A stretch of DNA of 55,826 bases, from the NCBI GenBank assembly GCA_009602725.1, contig WELB01000002.1, forward strand, positions 1,832,445 through 1,888,270. Reading direction: 5' to 3'. This stretch comes from Spirogloea muscicola. Taxonomy: Eukaryota; Streptophyta; Zygnematophyceae; Spirogloeales; Spirogloeaceae. The translations under genes and the position numbers were made by a program. This document shows positions 12,100 to 30,200 of this stretch, piece by piece. Below the pieces are notes generated by a model that worked only from the letters and a program-made list of their open reading frames with translations, was not told the origin of the DNA and did not search any database. Within the stretch, counting starts at the first letter, position 1; every line of letters starts with the position of its first letter.

Positions 12100-13135
12100 C
12101 TTTCTGCACTTGCCAAGTGAAAGATCGCAGTCAGTATAACAATCTCATCCATGTCGATGCAATTTCACAAGAATCTATTCTAAGTGTTGACAATAATTCC
12201 TGGTACCGGCAACAGTGGGCCTGAGGATGACGTCTCACTAACACCAACTTGTCACTGGCATGCCACAAGCCGCGTCACAGTGTGAAAGTGTGATCCGCTA
12301 AGCTCCCCACATTGCTGAGCAGCGATGCTTTGTGAAAGCTGTCTGCTGGGCCGCTTGCCAACAGGCATTTTTCCTTTCCTTTCCCAGCTGCCTTTCATCT
12401 CACGTGAATTTGACGGCCTGAGATAGTTGCTTGAAGCGAGAGTTGCCTGCCACTGCGCCCCTGATGCTCGTAGCTGTGGAAGGTATACGTGACTCTACCA
12501 CTTTGGCATTCGTAGATAGTGAAGTGTGAACTGATGTCTGAACTGATGTCTGAGGCCCCTTCCTCGACGACTCAACAAACATCGATGAGTAATGGGTCGT
12601 ATCGTCCCCAACAAGGCGACCACTTGCAGAAGCCATGGAGATTAAGTATCCTGCTTTTGCACCCTTCGGCCCTTTCAGACCTTGTACATATATCTTCATT
12701 TCTGGGCTGGCCAGTCACAGCCAGAGTACGTTGCTCTCTACTTGCACAACTCTCTTGGGCTGGGAGAAAGAAAGTCGCTGGGAGAGCTACTCGTTTCGGG
12801 CTGGCCTCTCACAGCCAACCTTGCATTGGAAGATTGTCCTGTTTTTTCTTCAGGCCCCTTCGTAGTTGCTTAGCGCTTTTTAGGCCCCTCCATCATTTGG
12901 CCCCTTCGAATTCTTGTCAACTCTTTTCCGGGCTGGCTTTTCACAGCCCTTGCCCCCAATGGGAGTGCCCCTTCTCTTTTTTCTGGGGAGAGCCGTGGAA
13001 GAGCCCCAGTGGAAGAGCCACTTCTCTTCGGTGCTCCGCCAGCAAGTGCTGACGAGATAGGACCGGGGATCGTCGTGGCACCCAATACCTCAGTCCGGAA
13101 TCCCAAACCCCGCCAGCTGAACACTCGTCCCGGCC
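12100..13135. repeat. Intergenic patch with hairpin-repeat copies
   Basis: About 12100-12660 shows no confident gene. From about 12690 to 12980 there are three copies of the hairpin module, near 12704-12722, 12798-12816 and 12930-12949. The third carries the full trailer 'TTGCCCCCAATGGGAG' and the full leader, as at 1682-1755 and 54890-54962. The repeats end roughly 150 bases before the next gene. Confidence 0.65.
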
Positions 13136-14785
13136 ATGGCGGCGGCCGCGTGGGCGCCGCCGGGACCGCCGTGGTGCGGGCCCGCGGCGGCGGCNNNNNN
13201 NNNNNNNNNNNNNNNNNNNNNNNNNNNNNNNNNNNNNNNNNNNNNNNNNNNNNNNNNNNNNNNNNNNNNNNNNNNNNNNNNNNNNNNNNNNNNNNNNNNN
13301 NNNNNNNNNNNNNNNNNNNNNNNNNNNNNNNNNNNNNNNNNNNNNNNNNNNNNNNNNNNNNNNNNNNNNNNNNNNNNNNNNNNNNNNNNNNNNNNNNNNN
13401 NNNNNNNNNNNNNNNNNNNNNNNNNNNNNNNNNNNNNNNNNNCGCCGGGCGAGCTCGCCGGCGGCGGCGGCGGCGGCGAGGGCGCCGGCCCGCCGGTCAT
13501 CAGCTTGGAGTTCATCCACGTGAGTTTAGGTTTAGGGTCCAATATTAGGCCGCCGCGGGCCTCTGAGGCTCCGCTCATTCAACATTATCACCCTCAATAC
13601 GCGTTTGCACCAGAAAGCTGGTCGAGCTCTAGCTGGTGGCCACAAGGGCTTGTCAATTGCCGTCCGGTATTGGGGCATCAGTTAGACACCTCGTGGTTAC
13701 CGAGCTGGTCAGCTTAGCAGCAGGCGATGTACATCTGTTGACGTGCTTGCATCTTTACTTGGCCACTCAGTCCCTCCATCCACCAATACACACTCCGTCT
13801 CTGTATGCACCTGGCTGGCTTTAACAGCCGCTCATTTAATTTAAATATCAATCAGCTTGAGCAGCAGCATTGTTTCTCTGCGGCGCGCAGCCGAGGCGGC
13901 CGGGCGAGCGCGGCGCAGCGCAGGCGGTTAGTGGCGCCAAGCTCCTGCGCTCCATCATGCTGGAGAGCCGGCTGGAGCTCTACGGCGCATATGGCAAGGT
14001 CATGAACTGCAACGGCGGCGGCAGCTGCGGCACCTGCATCGTCCAGGTCTCGCTGCAGCCTGCTCTTCTGCCTTTACATGCAATGACGCTGAGTGTGGGG
14101 TTCTGGCAACTGTATGATATGACCTGTGCCCGCTTGGTGAACTCGAGGGTCAAGTTGATCAGGATGTAAGGGACAGAGCGAAATGGTTTTTGGGGCGTGA
14201 TTCCCAAGGTTAGAGAAGGACTGGGTTTTGGCAAACCGAGCCAAGGGACTAGCTGGCGGCTGGAAGCTGATGAGGGAGATACTGGGAGTCCGGCGCTCAA
14301 GAAGGGCCCCAGCCTTTGCTGCACGCCCTCACAATCGTATGCCACGCTGAGCAGATTTTGGAGGGCCAGGAGCTGCTCAACGAGAGGACCGACACGGAGC
14401 TGCGAAAGCTGAACAAGGTGAGGGAGCTTGACTGCACTTACAAGAGCTACGCGATCTCATATACTGGCAGGACAATTGGTGGTTTAGATATATTGCGTCT
14501 TGCAGCAATGGCACCTAACCACCGCTCGATCTGCAGAAGCCGGAATCCTGGCGATTGGCTTGCCAGACGATTGTGGGCGACAAGTCTAACAGCGGGAAGG
14601 TGGGTCAATTGATTTCCTTTCAAGGCCCACAGCTATGGCTCCCTGTGGAGGCGTCTGTGGATGCTTGCATGTTCGTGAGGATAGCATGTGTCCACAGCTC
14701 TTTCAAGTCTCGAAGTCCACTACTCATGTTCTGCTTGTATCATCTGCAGGTGGTAGTGCAGCAGCTCCCCCAGCAAGTCAAATAG
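13136..14785 (+). CDS. PNSB3: PNSB3/NDF4-type 2Fe-2S ferredoxin-family protein (first exon interrupted by a gap)
   Basis: In land plants PNSB3 (NDF4) is a subunit of subcomplex B of the chloroplast NADH dehydrogenase-like complex. Exons: 13136-13519 (containing the N gap), 13891-14046, 14355-14417, 14537-14599 and 14750-14785, with phase 0 at every junction. Diagnostic parts are 'ISLEFIH' at the end of exon 1, 'GAKLLRSIMLESRLELY' and 'KVMNCNGGGSCGTCIV' in exon 2 (C-x5-C-x2-C iron-sulphur ligands), 'ELLNERTDTELRKLNK' in exon 3, 'PESWRLACQTIVGDK' in exon 4 with the fourth Cys, and the short tail 'VVVQQLPQQVK' in exon 5. The Ala/Pro-rich start is consistent with a transit peptide. The family match is strong. 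Its role in this organism is uncertain, because most chlorophytes lack plastid ndh genes. Confidence 0.85.
13195..13442. other. Assembly gap (248 N) inside exon 1 of the PNSB3-like gene
   Basis: Runs of N replace the sequence. The flanks are extremely GC-rich (GCGGCGGC on both sides), which is probably why the gap was not closed. The real length and frame of the missing part are unknown. Confidence 0.95.
13525..13537 (+). repeat. Telomere-like TTTAGG/TTTAGGG tract in intron 1 of the PNSB3-like gene
   Basis: TTTAGGTTTAGGG sits immediately after the splice donor. The plant/algal-type telomere unit is TTTAGGG. Two units can arise by chance, so this is only weakly informative. Confidence 0.4.
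13801..13870 (+). repeat. Dispersed repeat shared with 55514-55572
   Basis: The block reads GCACCTGGCTGG, a short loop, ACAGCCGCTCATT, an A/T stretch and AATCAG-like sequence. It recurs at 55514-55572 and contains the same GGCTG...CAGCC hairpin core as the larger repeat family. Here it lies in intron 1 of the PNSB3-like gene, just before exon 2. Confidence 0.6.
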
Positions 14786-15343
14786 CAACATTCTTTGCAG
14801 CAAAGACTGCTAGTGTCAGCGCAAATCGTAGGGCTGCTAATCACATAGGAGCCAGGTTGGCTAGATTTGAGAAGCATCTGTGCCAAGCATGGGCCCTTTC
14901 AAGAAGTGGCATTCATTGCCGTCTTCTGGATGCCAAGCTTTCAGTTGGCAAATTAGTCCTGACCCTGCAGCAGAACAAGCACAACGGTGCATACTGCACG
15001 CACATGCATGCGGTGCAAATACTGTCTCCTTGCATGTATAGTCGTACATGCAATGTACATACAATGCATTAGAGGCTCTTGTAAAGATTACACCACTTAC
15101 GAGTTGCTTGATACCATCCCTGGGACATCTCAGAGCGGCAGCTCATGAAGCTCCCTTATATCAGACTCTTTAGTCAATTGCTATCAAGTAACTTCTCTGA
15201 AAATTGACCTTTGAGAATCTCCAGCAAACTTGTCCCTTGACGTATTTAGACAGAGTGACGACATAGATAATCCGGCACGACTTGCTCAGTATAATTGTGC
15301 TGCACATCAGATGCTGGTTCCATCTTCTTGCGAGTAGTTTCGG
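14786..15343. other. Intergenic region between convergent genes
   Basis: The PNSB3-like gene and the P450 gene end toward each other here. The sequence is mixed and AT-richer than the exons. It has several ATGCAT/TACATG-type short palindromes around 15000-15065 and no credible coding frame. Both 3' untranslated regions should lie in it. Confidence 0.6.
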
Positions 15344-18300
15344 TCAGTCAATTTTGCTCGCAAATGTTTTCGGAAGAAGTGAGTCCCTACGAATGACCTG
15401 CACATTGATGCCGTCCAGCATGCTAAGAGTGATGCCCAACTTCATGTGCGGCACCTCTTGCTTTGATTGAGCAGGGCAAAGGTTGAACGTGAAGCGGTTG
15501 TACAGCTTTACAAGGGTCATCACAATCTCAAGTTGGCCGAATCTATAACCAACGCACATCCTTGGCCCTGCACCGAAGGGGATGTAAGAGCACGGGTGGC
15601 TCGACCTGCAATACGGCGTCATCAGCTCAAAGACTCTCCGGGTAGATTCATTTTGGCAAATCTATTCTCTATCTTGAAGGCAACCAATAGGCTTTGCAGA
15701 TGACTATATGAAAACGCACGCAAAATGCGAAGACCAATTTGAGTATCATTAGTGAAAGTGTGAAATCTCTTGGCAGTGTTCGTCACCGGAGTTGCTCGTT
15801 GCCCGGAAGCCAGCGCTCGGGACGGAAAGCGAGAGGGTCGTGGTACAGCTGAGGAAGGCGATGGATGTTGTAGACGTCCATGAGCAACCTCGTGCCTTTT
15901 GGGAAGTGGTACCTGCCCACATCGACGCTCTCCGTTGTCTTGCGGAGGAGGTTCGGAGCTGGCAAGATGAGCGACGAACATGAGCATGAGCAACGGAGCT
16001 CACTCGTGTTATAGTGCTTGATGCTTGTGTCACTGCTTGCTGCAATTCTCACATGCAGCATGGTGTGGTCACTTATCAGGTCCAGAACGGAAGTGACCAG
16101 GTGGCAGGAGGCGGAGCGTCTCCTTCATAACCGCAGTGGTGTAAGGGAAGTGCGACAACTCCTCAAGTGTCGGCGTGCTGATGCTGACTCCGTCGATCTC
16201 GTCCAGGAGCTTCCTTTCTGCCTGTGGGCTTCAGCGACTCTTAGCATTGCCCGCCAATCTGGTGCTCATTGAGCTTGAACCAACAACTCATGGTGGTCAT
16301 TACGCGTTCTGCATGCAAGAACGGGCTTGTAGAGTCAGTAGCTGCTGCCGAGCTTGCGACAAGAAGTGGGCCTCAGTCACCTCTGGATTCTTGGACAACA
16401 GAAAGATTGCGCCGGACAGGGAGATGGCCACCGTTTCGGACCCTGCCATCAGGAATTCGAAGGCCTCCGCCTGCACCTGCATGTCCATGAAGCCGGCATG
16501 CAGTATTGGAAACATGCGTCACCCTTGGCTGCTGCTTAGCCAGCCATTCATTGTCATGTATTTCGGCAAGCAGGCTCAGTACTTGCCTGTAACGTCGTCA
16601 GCTTGTTGCCGGAACCAGTGACTCGCGCCTTGGTTCTGAGATACGTTAGGAAGTCCGAAGGCGGCTCCCCACCTGCCCTGCTGGTGTCAGCCTGCTTCCT
16701 CCCCCTCCGGAGCATGACACTTGTAATATAGTCCCGGGAAGCTCGGCCGCGGCGTTCTGGCGTGCCCGGGATGTACTCCAACATCAGCCTCAGTGCCGTA
16801 CCCAGCGTAGGGGACACGAGGAAGAGCAAGGTGCTCAAAGGGGCACCTCTGACGTTGCAGGAAAAGTTGTCAGCCACAAACATGATACCGCGGCTTTCAG
16901 GCAGTCCTCAGTTGCCTCCTAAGAAGCGGACATGTAGGCTACATGATGATGATATTCGCTGTCGTGAAAGTCAGCAGCAGATGTTACATGCAGTGCCGCA
17001 CCCACACAGTGTATTGGTCGTGCTGTGTGCACCCACCTCCCAGTAAGATTGAATGTCTCGACCATGACATTCGCTGCCTTCACCAGCTTCCCTCCTTCAA
17101 TGGACAAGAAGTCTGCACCAAATACGGCTGTGCCAATTGCATCGAGGCCGAGCTTGTGAAAGAGCAGAGATATGTCAGTCGTGCCTCGCTGGCCAGCCGC
17201 ACGTTCCAACCTGGCTGAAGAATGAAGTAGCAGCTGTCATTGGACAGCAGAATGAGCTGCACAGGTTGACCACATTCCAATTGTGTCGTTTTGTTTTCAA
17301 ATTGGCAAGGTATTGTGACAATCAAGACACCAGATTCTTTCCATATAGGTAAGAACGTAGAGCGTTCTGATTCTACACTGGGACACGATCACATAGAAGC
17401 TACTGGTGAAGGTCACCCACCCAGGAGGCGGTCTAGGCAGGAGCTGACGAGGCCAGAGTAGCTTGCGAGCTTTTCTGTGTGAAACAGGGGCAACACGGTG
17501 CTGCGGATGCCTTGCCAGTATGCGCCCTTGCTAAACAAGAGCATCCAAGGCGTCAGCTCGTTGGGCGTGAGCTCGAAGCGGTCTTGCGCCTTGTGAAAGC
17601 CCTTGACACAGATGGCGTGCACTATGTCAGGGTCGTGCACCAACACCATATGCTGCGGCCCAAGGAAATACTTGCACACGGGCCCATACATGCGGCCCCA
17701 CTCCTGGTGGCACAGGTGCATCTGAAAAGCATGCATCGTGTCAGCACGTTGTCCATCATACAGCAGAGTAAGCGCAAGCGCACTGCAGAGCTCAAAGCGA
17801 GACACAATGAATTCTGTCACAGCATATCTGGTAGGCATACCCCGGCATTTTTGAGTGGTTTGCAATTGTGAACACAGTTGTCACACGCACTCCGCAAATT
17901 TGGTTCCTCCCAGTGCCTTGCCATCTATTTTTTTTACATGCCTTACAATCATATGCCAGTCTGATCTGCAAGCCTCGATTCTAGTCCGACTCGCCCAAGC
18001 ACCTGCACTCATTAACCTGGATTTGTGGCACTGAAAGCAAGCGCACTCGGCACACGATCGTAAGGGTGGACCTTGCAGATCGGGCAGGCATTGGCTTACG
18101 GAGATTTCGTTGATGTCAGGCAGGTGGCCAAGTAGCCAGCTGCGCCGCCGAGGGCCCGGAATGTGCCTCAAGCTCGGTGCAGACACTGCCATGGCCACCT
18201 GGGCTGCCCACAGGAAGATGCCAAGCGCCGCCAGGGCAGTGACCGTCGCCTCCAGCGCACCAGCCCACCCATCATGCATCGCGAGCTGCTCGCCTGCTGC

Positions 18301-18351
18301 AGCCATTGCTGTGGCGCAGGTGGAAGTCCAAGCGCTGCCAACGAACTCCAT
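15344..18351 (-). CDS. Membrane-anchored cytochrome P450 monooxygenase
   Basis: Eight exons (minus: 18351-18100, 17721-17421, 17214-17037, 16848-16587, 16476-16381, 16221-16098, 15958-15787, 15605-15344) join in frame to 548 residues. The N-terminus has a hydrophobic anchor (about residues 35-60) followed by the proline hinge 'RHIPGPRRR'. Later come the I-helix 'LMAGSETVA', the K-helix ExxR in 'KETLRLLPPAP', the 'FRPERWLPG' motif, and the haem loop 'FGAGPRMCVG' with its Cys ligand. All catalytic landmarks are intact, so this is a full-length microsomal-type P450. I cannot assign a CYP family or substrate. The intron after exon 4 begins with GC (CAG|GCAAGT). The gene is divergently arranged with the FAAL-ACP-PKS gene about 1.1 kb away, which suggests but does not prove a shared pathway. 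Confidence 0.9.
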
Positions 18352-19414
18352 TTCCAGGACCAGCCACGTTACAAGAGACTGGAGAGGCACGAACTGTCGT
18401 TCACAGCAGCCGGCTCAGCGCCGGTCAGCCTTGTAGCTCGGCCAAAGTCGAGTGAGGAGTTGTGCAGGCCAGTATTGAGGCTTGAGGCCCTCACAAGTCC
18501 TCCGCACGGGCTGGTAGAGGTTGGGGCCAAAAGGTCGGCTGGTTGCTGGCTCGTGATCTGGCTAGTGACGCTCGTCAAGCAGGCCGGCCAGTGCGCACGA
18601 GGATAGGCAGGACTGCACTGGTAGTGTCAGGAGGCTCTGGCCGAGATTCGGAGGGAGAGCAGGCTGGCGACGTGGGCACCCGCGTCGGGCGCATCGAGCA
18701 CTCGCCGGCCTCGAGACGGAGATGAGGAGTCTGGGAGACCGGAGGGCGTAGGCGCGGGCGCGGCGGCCTGCAGTCAGTAGACCAGGGAGGTGGGAGGCGG
18801 GGAGGGCGGGAAGGAAGGAGCAAATGTAAGGGGATAGGAAAGGGAGGGGGGTGGCCGACACCATTGTGAACCTTGTTGACCACCTTGTCTCGGCGGCACA
18901 ACAATTGTTGCAAGATACTNGAGAGAGAGAGAGAGAGAGAGGGAGGGAGGGGAGGCAGAGCGGCGATCGCCGAGGGCTGCTGGCCTGCAGGCGGCGGCGG
19001 CAGCGGGGAGCGGAGCTTGACACGAACGACTTTCTGGGATAAGCCTATAAATCAACCGCCGGAGAGGGCGGGCGGCCACAGTAACGCGTGCGTAGTGCCG
19101 AGCAATCAGACACCGACGCCTCAGGATTCGTGTCCAAATTCGGCCCGGGCGCGCGGCCTGCAGCTCCTCGGAACAATGACCCTCGGGCCGCCTCAACCCG
19201 ACGTCGGAGCCTCGCGGCCCCTCGGCCGCCTCCGCCCCGCGCGACGAGTCCTCGCCGGGGCCTTTCCAATGCCTCGCCATTGCCACTACCGTCGCCATTG
19301 CCACTATCGGCGGCTGCCCGGCGGCTGTTGAGCGGGCTCCCCTTACTTGGGCATTCAGGCCCTCCATCGCGTAAGTACGCACTCCGTATTACCGTCCTCC
19401 GGCGCCGAGAGCTC
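18352..19414. promoter_or_regulatory. Divergent promoter region between the P450 and the PKS gene, with a (GA)n tract
   Basis: This ~1.06-kb spacer lies between two head-to-head starts and so must contain both promoters unless untranslated exons exist. It is G/A-rich, with a GA microsatellite at about 18921-18940 next to an unknown base at 18920. A GC-rich segment at 19088-19414 is open in the PKS frame and could extend that protein N-terminally. I see no specific transcription-factor site that I would defend. Confidence 0.5.
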
Positions 19415-26813
<7,399 letters not shown>

Positions 26814-27253
26814 ATCAGTAATCCGCAGCAGTTGAATGGCACAACCCCTAGCAAGGGGCTGCATCAATTGACCGAGATGCATAACCCCGGCTGATGACAG
26901 ATGCAATCTGACAGACTGCTATGGCAAAACAACCTTCACTGTTAATGCACCTTGTTGTGCAGCTGCAGTACATCCACGGACATGCAGCTGCACATCCTAC
27001 ATGACAATTTCAAGTAAATGCCTGAATAAGGGACAACAGCCCTGAATGTACAGAAGTGCGGTAGTTTGTGTGAGGCACAGCCAACTACAGCACTTTGGAT
27101 AACCTATTTCGGTCTTTCTCAAAGTGGAGCTCACTGCCAGTCACGAATGTGTGATGCCCAAACCCGAGCACGCCCTAAGCAAGCACGCGTCGGGCTTGCC
27201 CGAAGCTCGAGCTGAGGCGGCTCGGCAGCGCAGGCCTGCGTAGGCAGCCGGAG
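26814..27253. other. Intergenic region between PKS and GlyRS genes
   Basis: About 440 bases between two same-strand genes. The sequence is AT-richer than the flanking exons and becomes GC-rich near the GlyRS start. It should hold the PKS 3' untranslated region and the GlyRS promoter. I see no coding signal or repeat. Confidence 0.6.
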
Positions 27254-30200
27254 ATGCTCGTGGAGAGGCCTGCCGCCGCCGCCGCTGCCGCCGCCGCCGT
27301 TGCTGGCAGCTGCGCCATGTTGCAGGGTGCGCTCTCGCGCGCCTCCACGAGCCGTCCGGTGGCGGCGGCGGCCGCCGCCGTCGCTGGCCTCGGCCTGGTG
27401 CGTGGCGCCAGCGAGCGGCGGGCGGCCACCACCGTTGCGGACGGCAATGGCGGCTGGCGGCGCTGCCAGGCTCCAGTGGCGCGCCCACTGTCGCCCATGC
27501 GGGCGTTCAGTGGCAGGGGCAGGCCAGGGAACCGCCACGGGCCGCCCACCTCCGCTGCGGTCGCCGTCGAGGAGGTCCAGGCCACAAGCGAGCGCCGCGA
27601 AGGCGACGGTGGGGCGGACACGCCCACGTTTCAGGAGGCCATCCAGCGGTTGCAGGTGAGCATTGCTCAGTGGCAAAGGGCAGGCCATGTATGGAACCAG
27701 CATTGCGTCACAGTTGATGGTGGACCAGGACCGGGCACGCTGCTGACAACTTCGGAATGCTCTTCTCTGACAGCTGATTGCAATGGTCATGATGGTGGTC
27801 AACGCATCGGCTATAGAGGTTTAGCATGTATGTTTGCTGTGACCTTTGTCAGTGTCTTGACCTTAGACACAAACTATGAACTTGCTCTGCTGGCAGGACT
27901 ACTGGGCGCGGGCGGGCTGTGCTATACTGCAGCCGAGCAGCACAGAGGTCGGGGCGGGCACCATGAACCCTGCGACGTACCTCCGTGTGCTCGGGCCTGA
28001 GCCATGGGCGGTTGCCTACGTCGAGCCCAGCATCCGGCCCGACGACAGCCGCTACGGTGACAACCCGAACCGAGTGCAGCGGCACACGCAGTTCCAGGTG
28101 GGCGGCTGCCACTAACAACGTCGTCAGAGCAGCTGCCATCTTCATCTGTGCTCGCCGATACTCGTCAGCTGCAGAGCTCTTCCGTACTCAAGAGGCGGCA
28201 TCCTACACCCTGCATTCATACCCCGGCGTTTGAGTCCCTGATGTCTCACTCTTCCTTGACTGCTGGGGACTGGGAACATTGGATGCAGCGGCTTTGCAAA
28301 GAGGCCTGGACCTGGCAAGCAGTTGGGGTTTCCTATGCTGAAATCTGCATCTGAGGGGCTTAGGGGTATGAGCTCTGGGGTTCAGGCTAAAATTGCAGCA
28401 GGGCAAGGGCGACTTCTATGGCATGTTCATCTTTGACCATTGCAGTTGCTGCCCATCAGTAGCAAGCAGCGGACCTGAGGGCTTGAGCAGGACTAATTTA
28501 GATTCCTTTGATGACAAAAGCTTTCTCATGATTGGCAATAAACTGAAGATAATGGCCGGCCTTGGTGTATATGCAGGTCATCTTGAAGCCTGACCCCGGG
28601 AACCCCCAGGAGCTGTACCTGGGCAGCCTGGCTGCGCTGGGCATTGACACGGCGGCGCATGATGTGCGATTCGTGGAGGATAACTGGGAGAGCCCAGTAC
28701 TTGGGGCTTGGGGCCTCGGCTGGGAGGTCTGGATGGACGGCATGGAGATCTCGCAATTCACCTATTTCCAGCAGGTCCTTGTAGCTCCATAGCCTTCTCA
28801 CGCACCGAAGCTTTCGTCGTCTTCGGCTCTCAAGCCTACAGATTAGACTTGTAAGCAACTTGTAAAACTCCCCAGTTGCAGGCTTCATTACCTGCTTCTG
28901 AAGGACTGTCAAGCCAGCTATACTTGTAGACGGTTTCTTTATGAGGTCCGCAGCCTTGAAGTTGTAGGCTTTCAGCGCAGTCTTCATACTTTCCCTGGCG
29001 CTGTGCTGCTGCATCCCATTTCATGTTCCAAGGCAGTGCGGGAGCATGGCTCTCAACGCCGTCTCTGTGGAGATTACTTACGGCCTTGAGCGGATCATCA
29101 TGTCGCTCCAGGCATCCTCCCTCCCCTTCCCTTGTTCCTGCATCATGAGGCCTTCAACTGTATGGAAGTGTTGACGTTGTCTTTTTGGAAACATTTGCAC
29201 TTAGTGACCTGCTGAGATTCTTGATATCAGCAAGACACTTGCATCACTTTGCTGAGAACTTACTGATGTTTCTCCTTCAGGGAGTGGACCACTTTAAGAA
29301 GATTAGGTACACACAGGGCATCACGTATGGTGAGCTCTTCCTTGAGAATGAACGGGAGATGAGCACATACAATCTGGACCAGGCGGACATTGAGCGTGTG
29401 CAGAAGCGTTTTGAGCTGTACGAGGCTGAGGCCAAGAGCATGCTCAAGAAGGAGCTTGCAATTCCGGCGTACGACCATGTCCTCAAGGCGTCTCATGCTT
29501 TCAACGTCCTGGATGCTCGCGGCGCCATCGGCGTCACCGAAAGGGCTCGCTTCTTTGGACGCATGCGTGCGTGAGTACTTTCTGTAGAAGGAGTACCTTT
29601 TATCAGCTATTTAGCACCTGGGCCGACTCGTAAGAGCAGGGGCGTGACATGCAAGGACTTGGAATGAGCTTGTATTCTCCTCAGTCAAGCCCTTGATGAG
29701 ACCTTGAAAGTGCAGAAGCCTGGTCCATGACAGCTCTGCAGCTCTGTAGCTTGCAGAATGCATCCCAACCTGATTCAGAGTCGCATCTCATGAGCACTAA
29801 CAATCTCGTACTAGAAGATGTGCATGGCATCAAGTGACTTTGGATGCCTTTCATCTGCAAAGTCGGACCTTTGTGCTGTCATCCACGTGCAGGCTGGCGA
29901 GGCAGTGCGCGCAGCTTTGGGTAGACACCAGGGAGCGGCAGGGCTTCCCATTGGGCATTGTAGAAGAGCCCAAGCCCGCACCACAGGGGCCGGCACCCAG
30001 AGGGCTGTCGATGGAAGCACAAGGTCCGCGCTTGTTTGTGCTGGAGCTGGGCTCGGAGGAACTCCCGCCGCAGGATGTCACATCAGCTGTCGCTCAGCTC
30101 AGAGCTGCCGTGCCGTCTATGCTGGAGAGGCTCCGGCTGGCGCATAGCAGCGTGTACGTCTCTGCCACGCCACGACGGCTGACGGTAAGTTGCTCGGCTA

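Noticed and set aside
13009-13578. Several long open frames on both strands through the N gap
   Set aside because: They are open only because N codons are not stops. Only the frame entering 'ISLEFIH' at the exon 1 donor is supported.
18921-18940. GA dinucleotide run as a functional element
   Set aside because: An ordinary microsatellite beside an unknown base; nothing links it to regulation beyond its position in a promoter region.
27131-27802. 223-codon minus-strand open frame
   Set aside because: Shadow of the GC-rich GlyRS leader exon; no domain, and it crosses the anchored GlyRS splice site.
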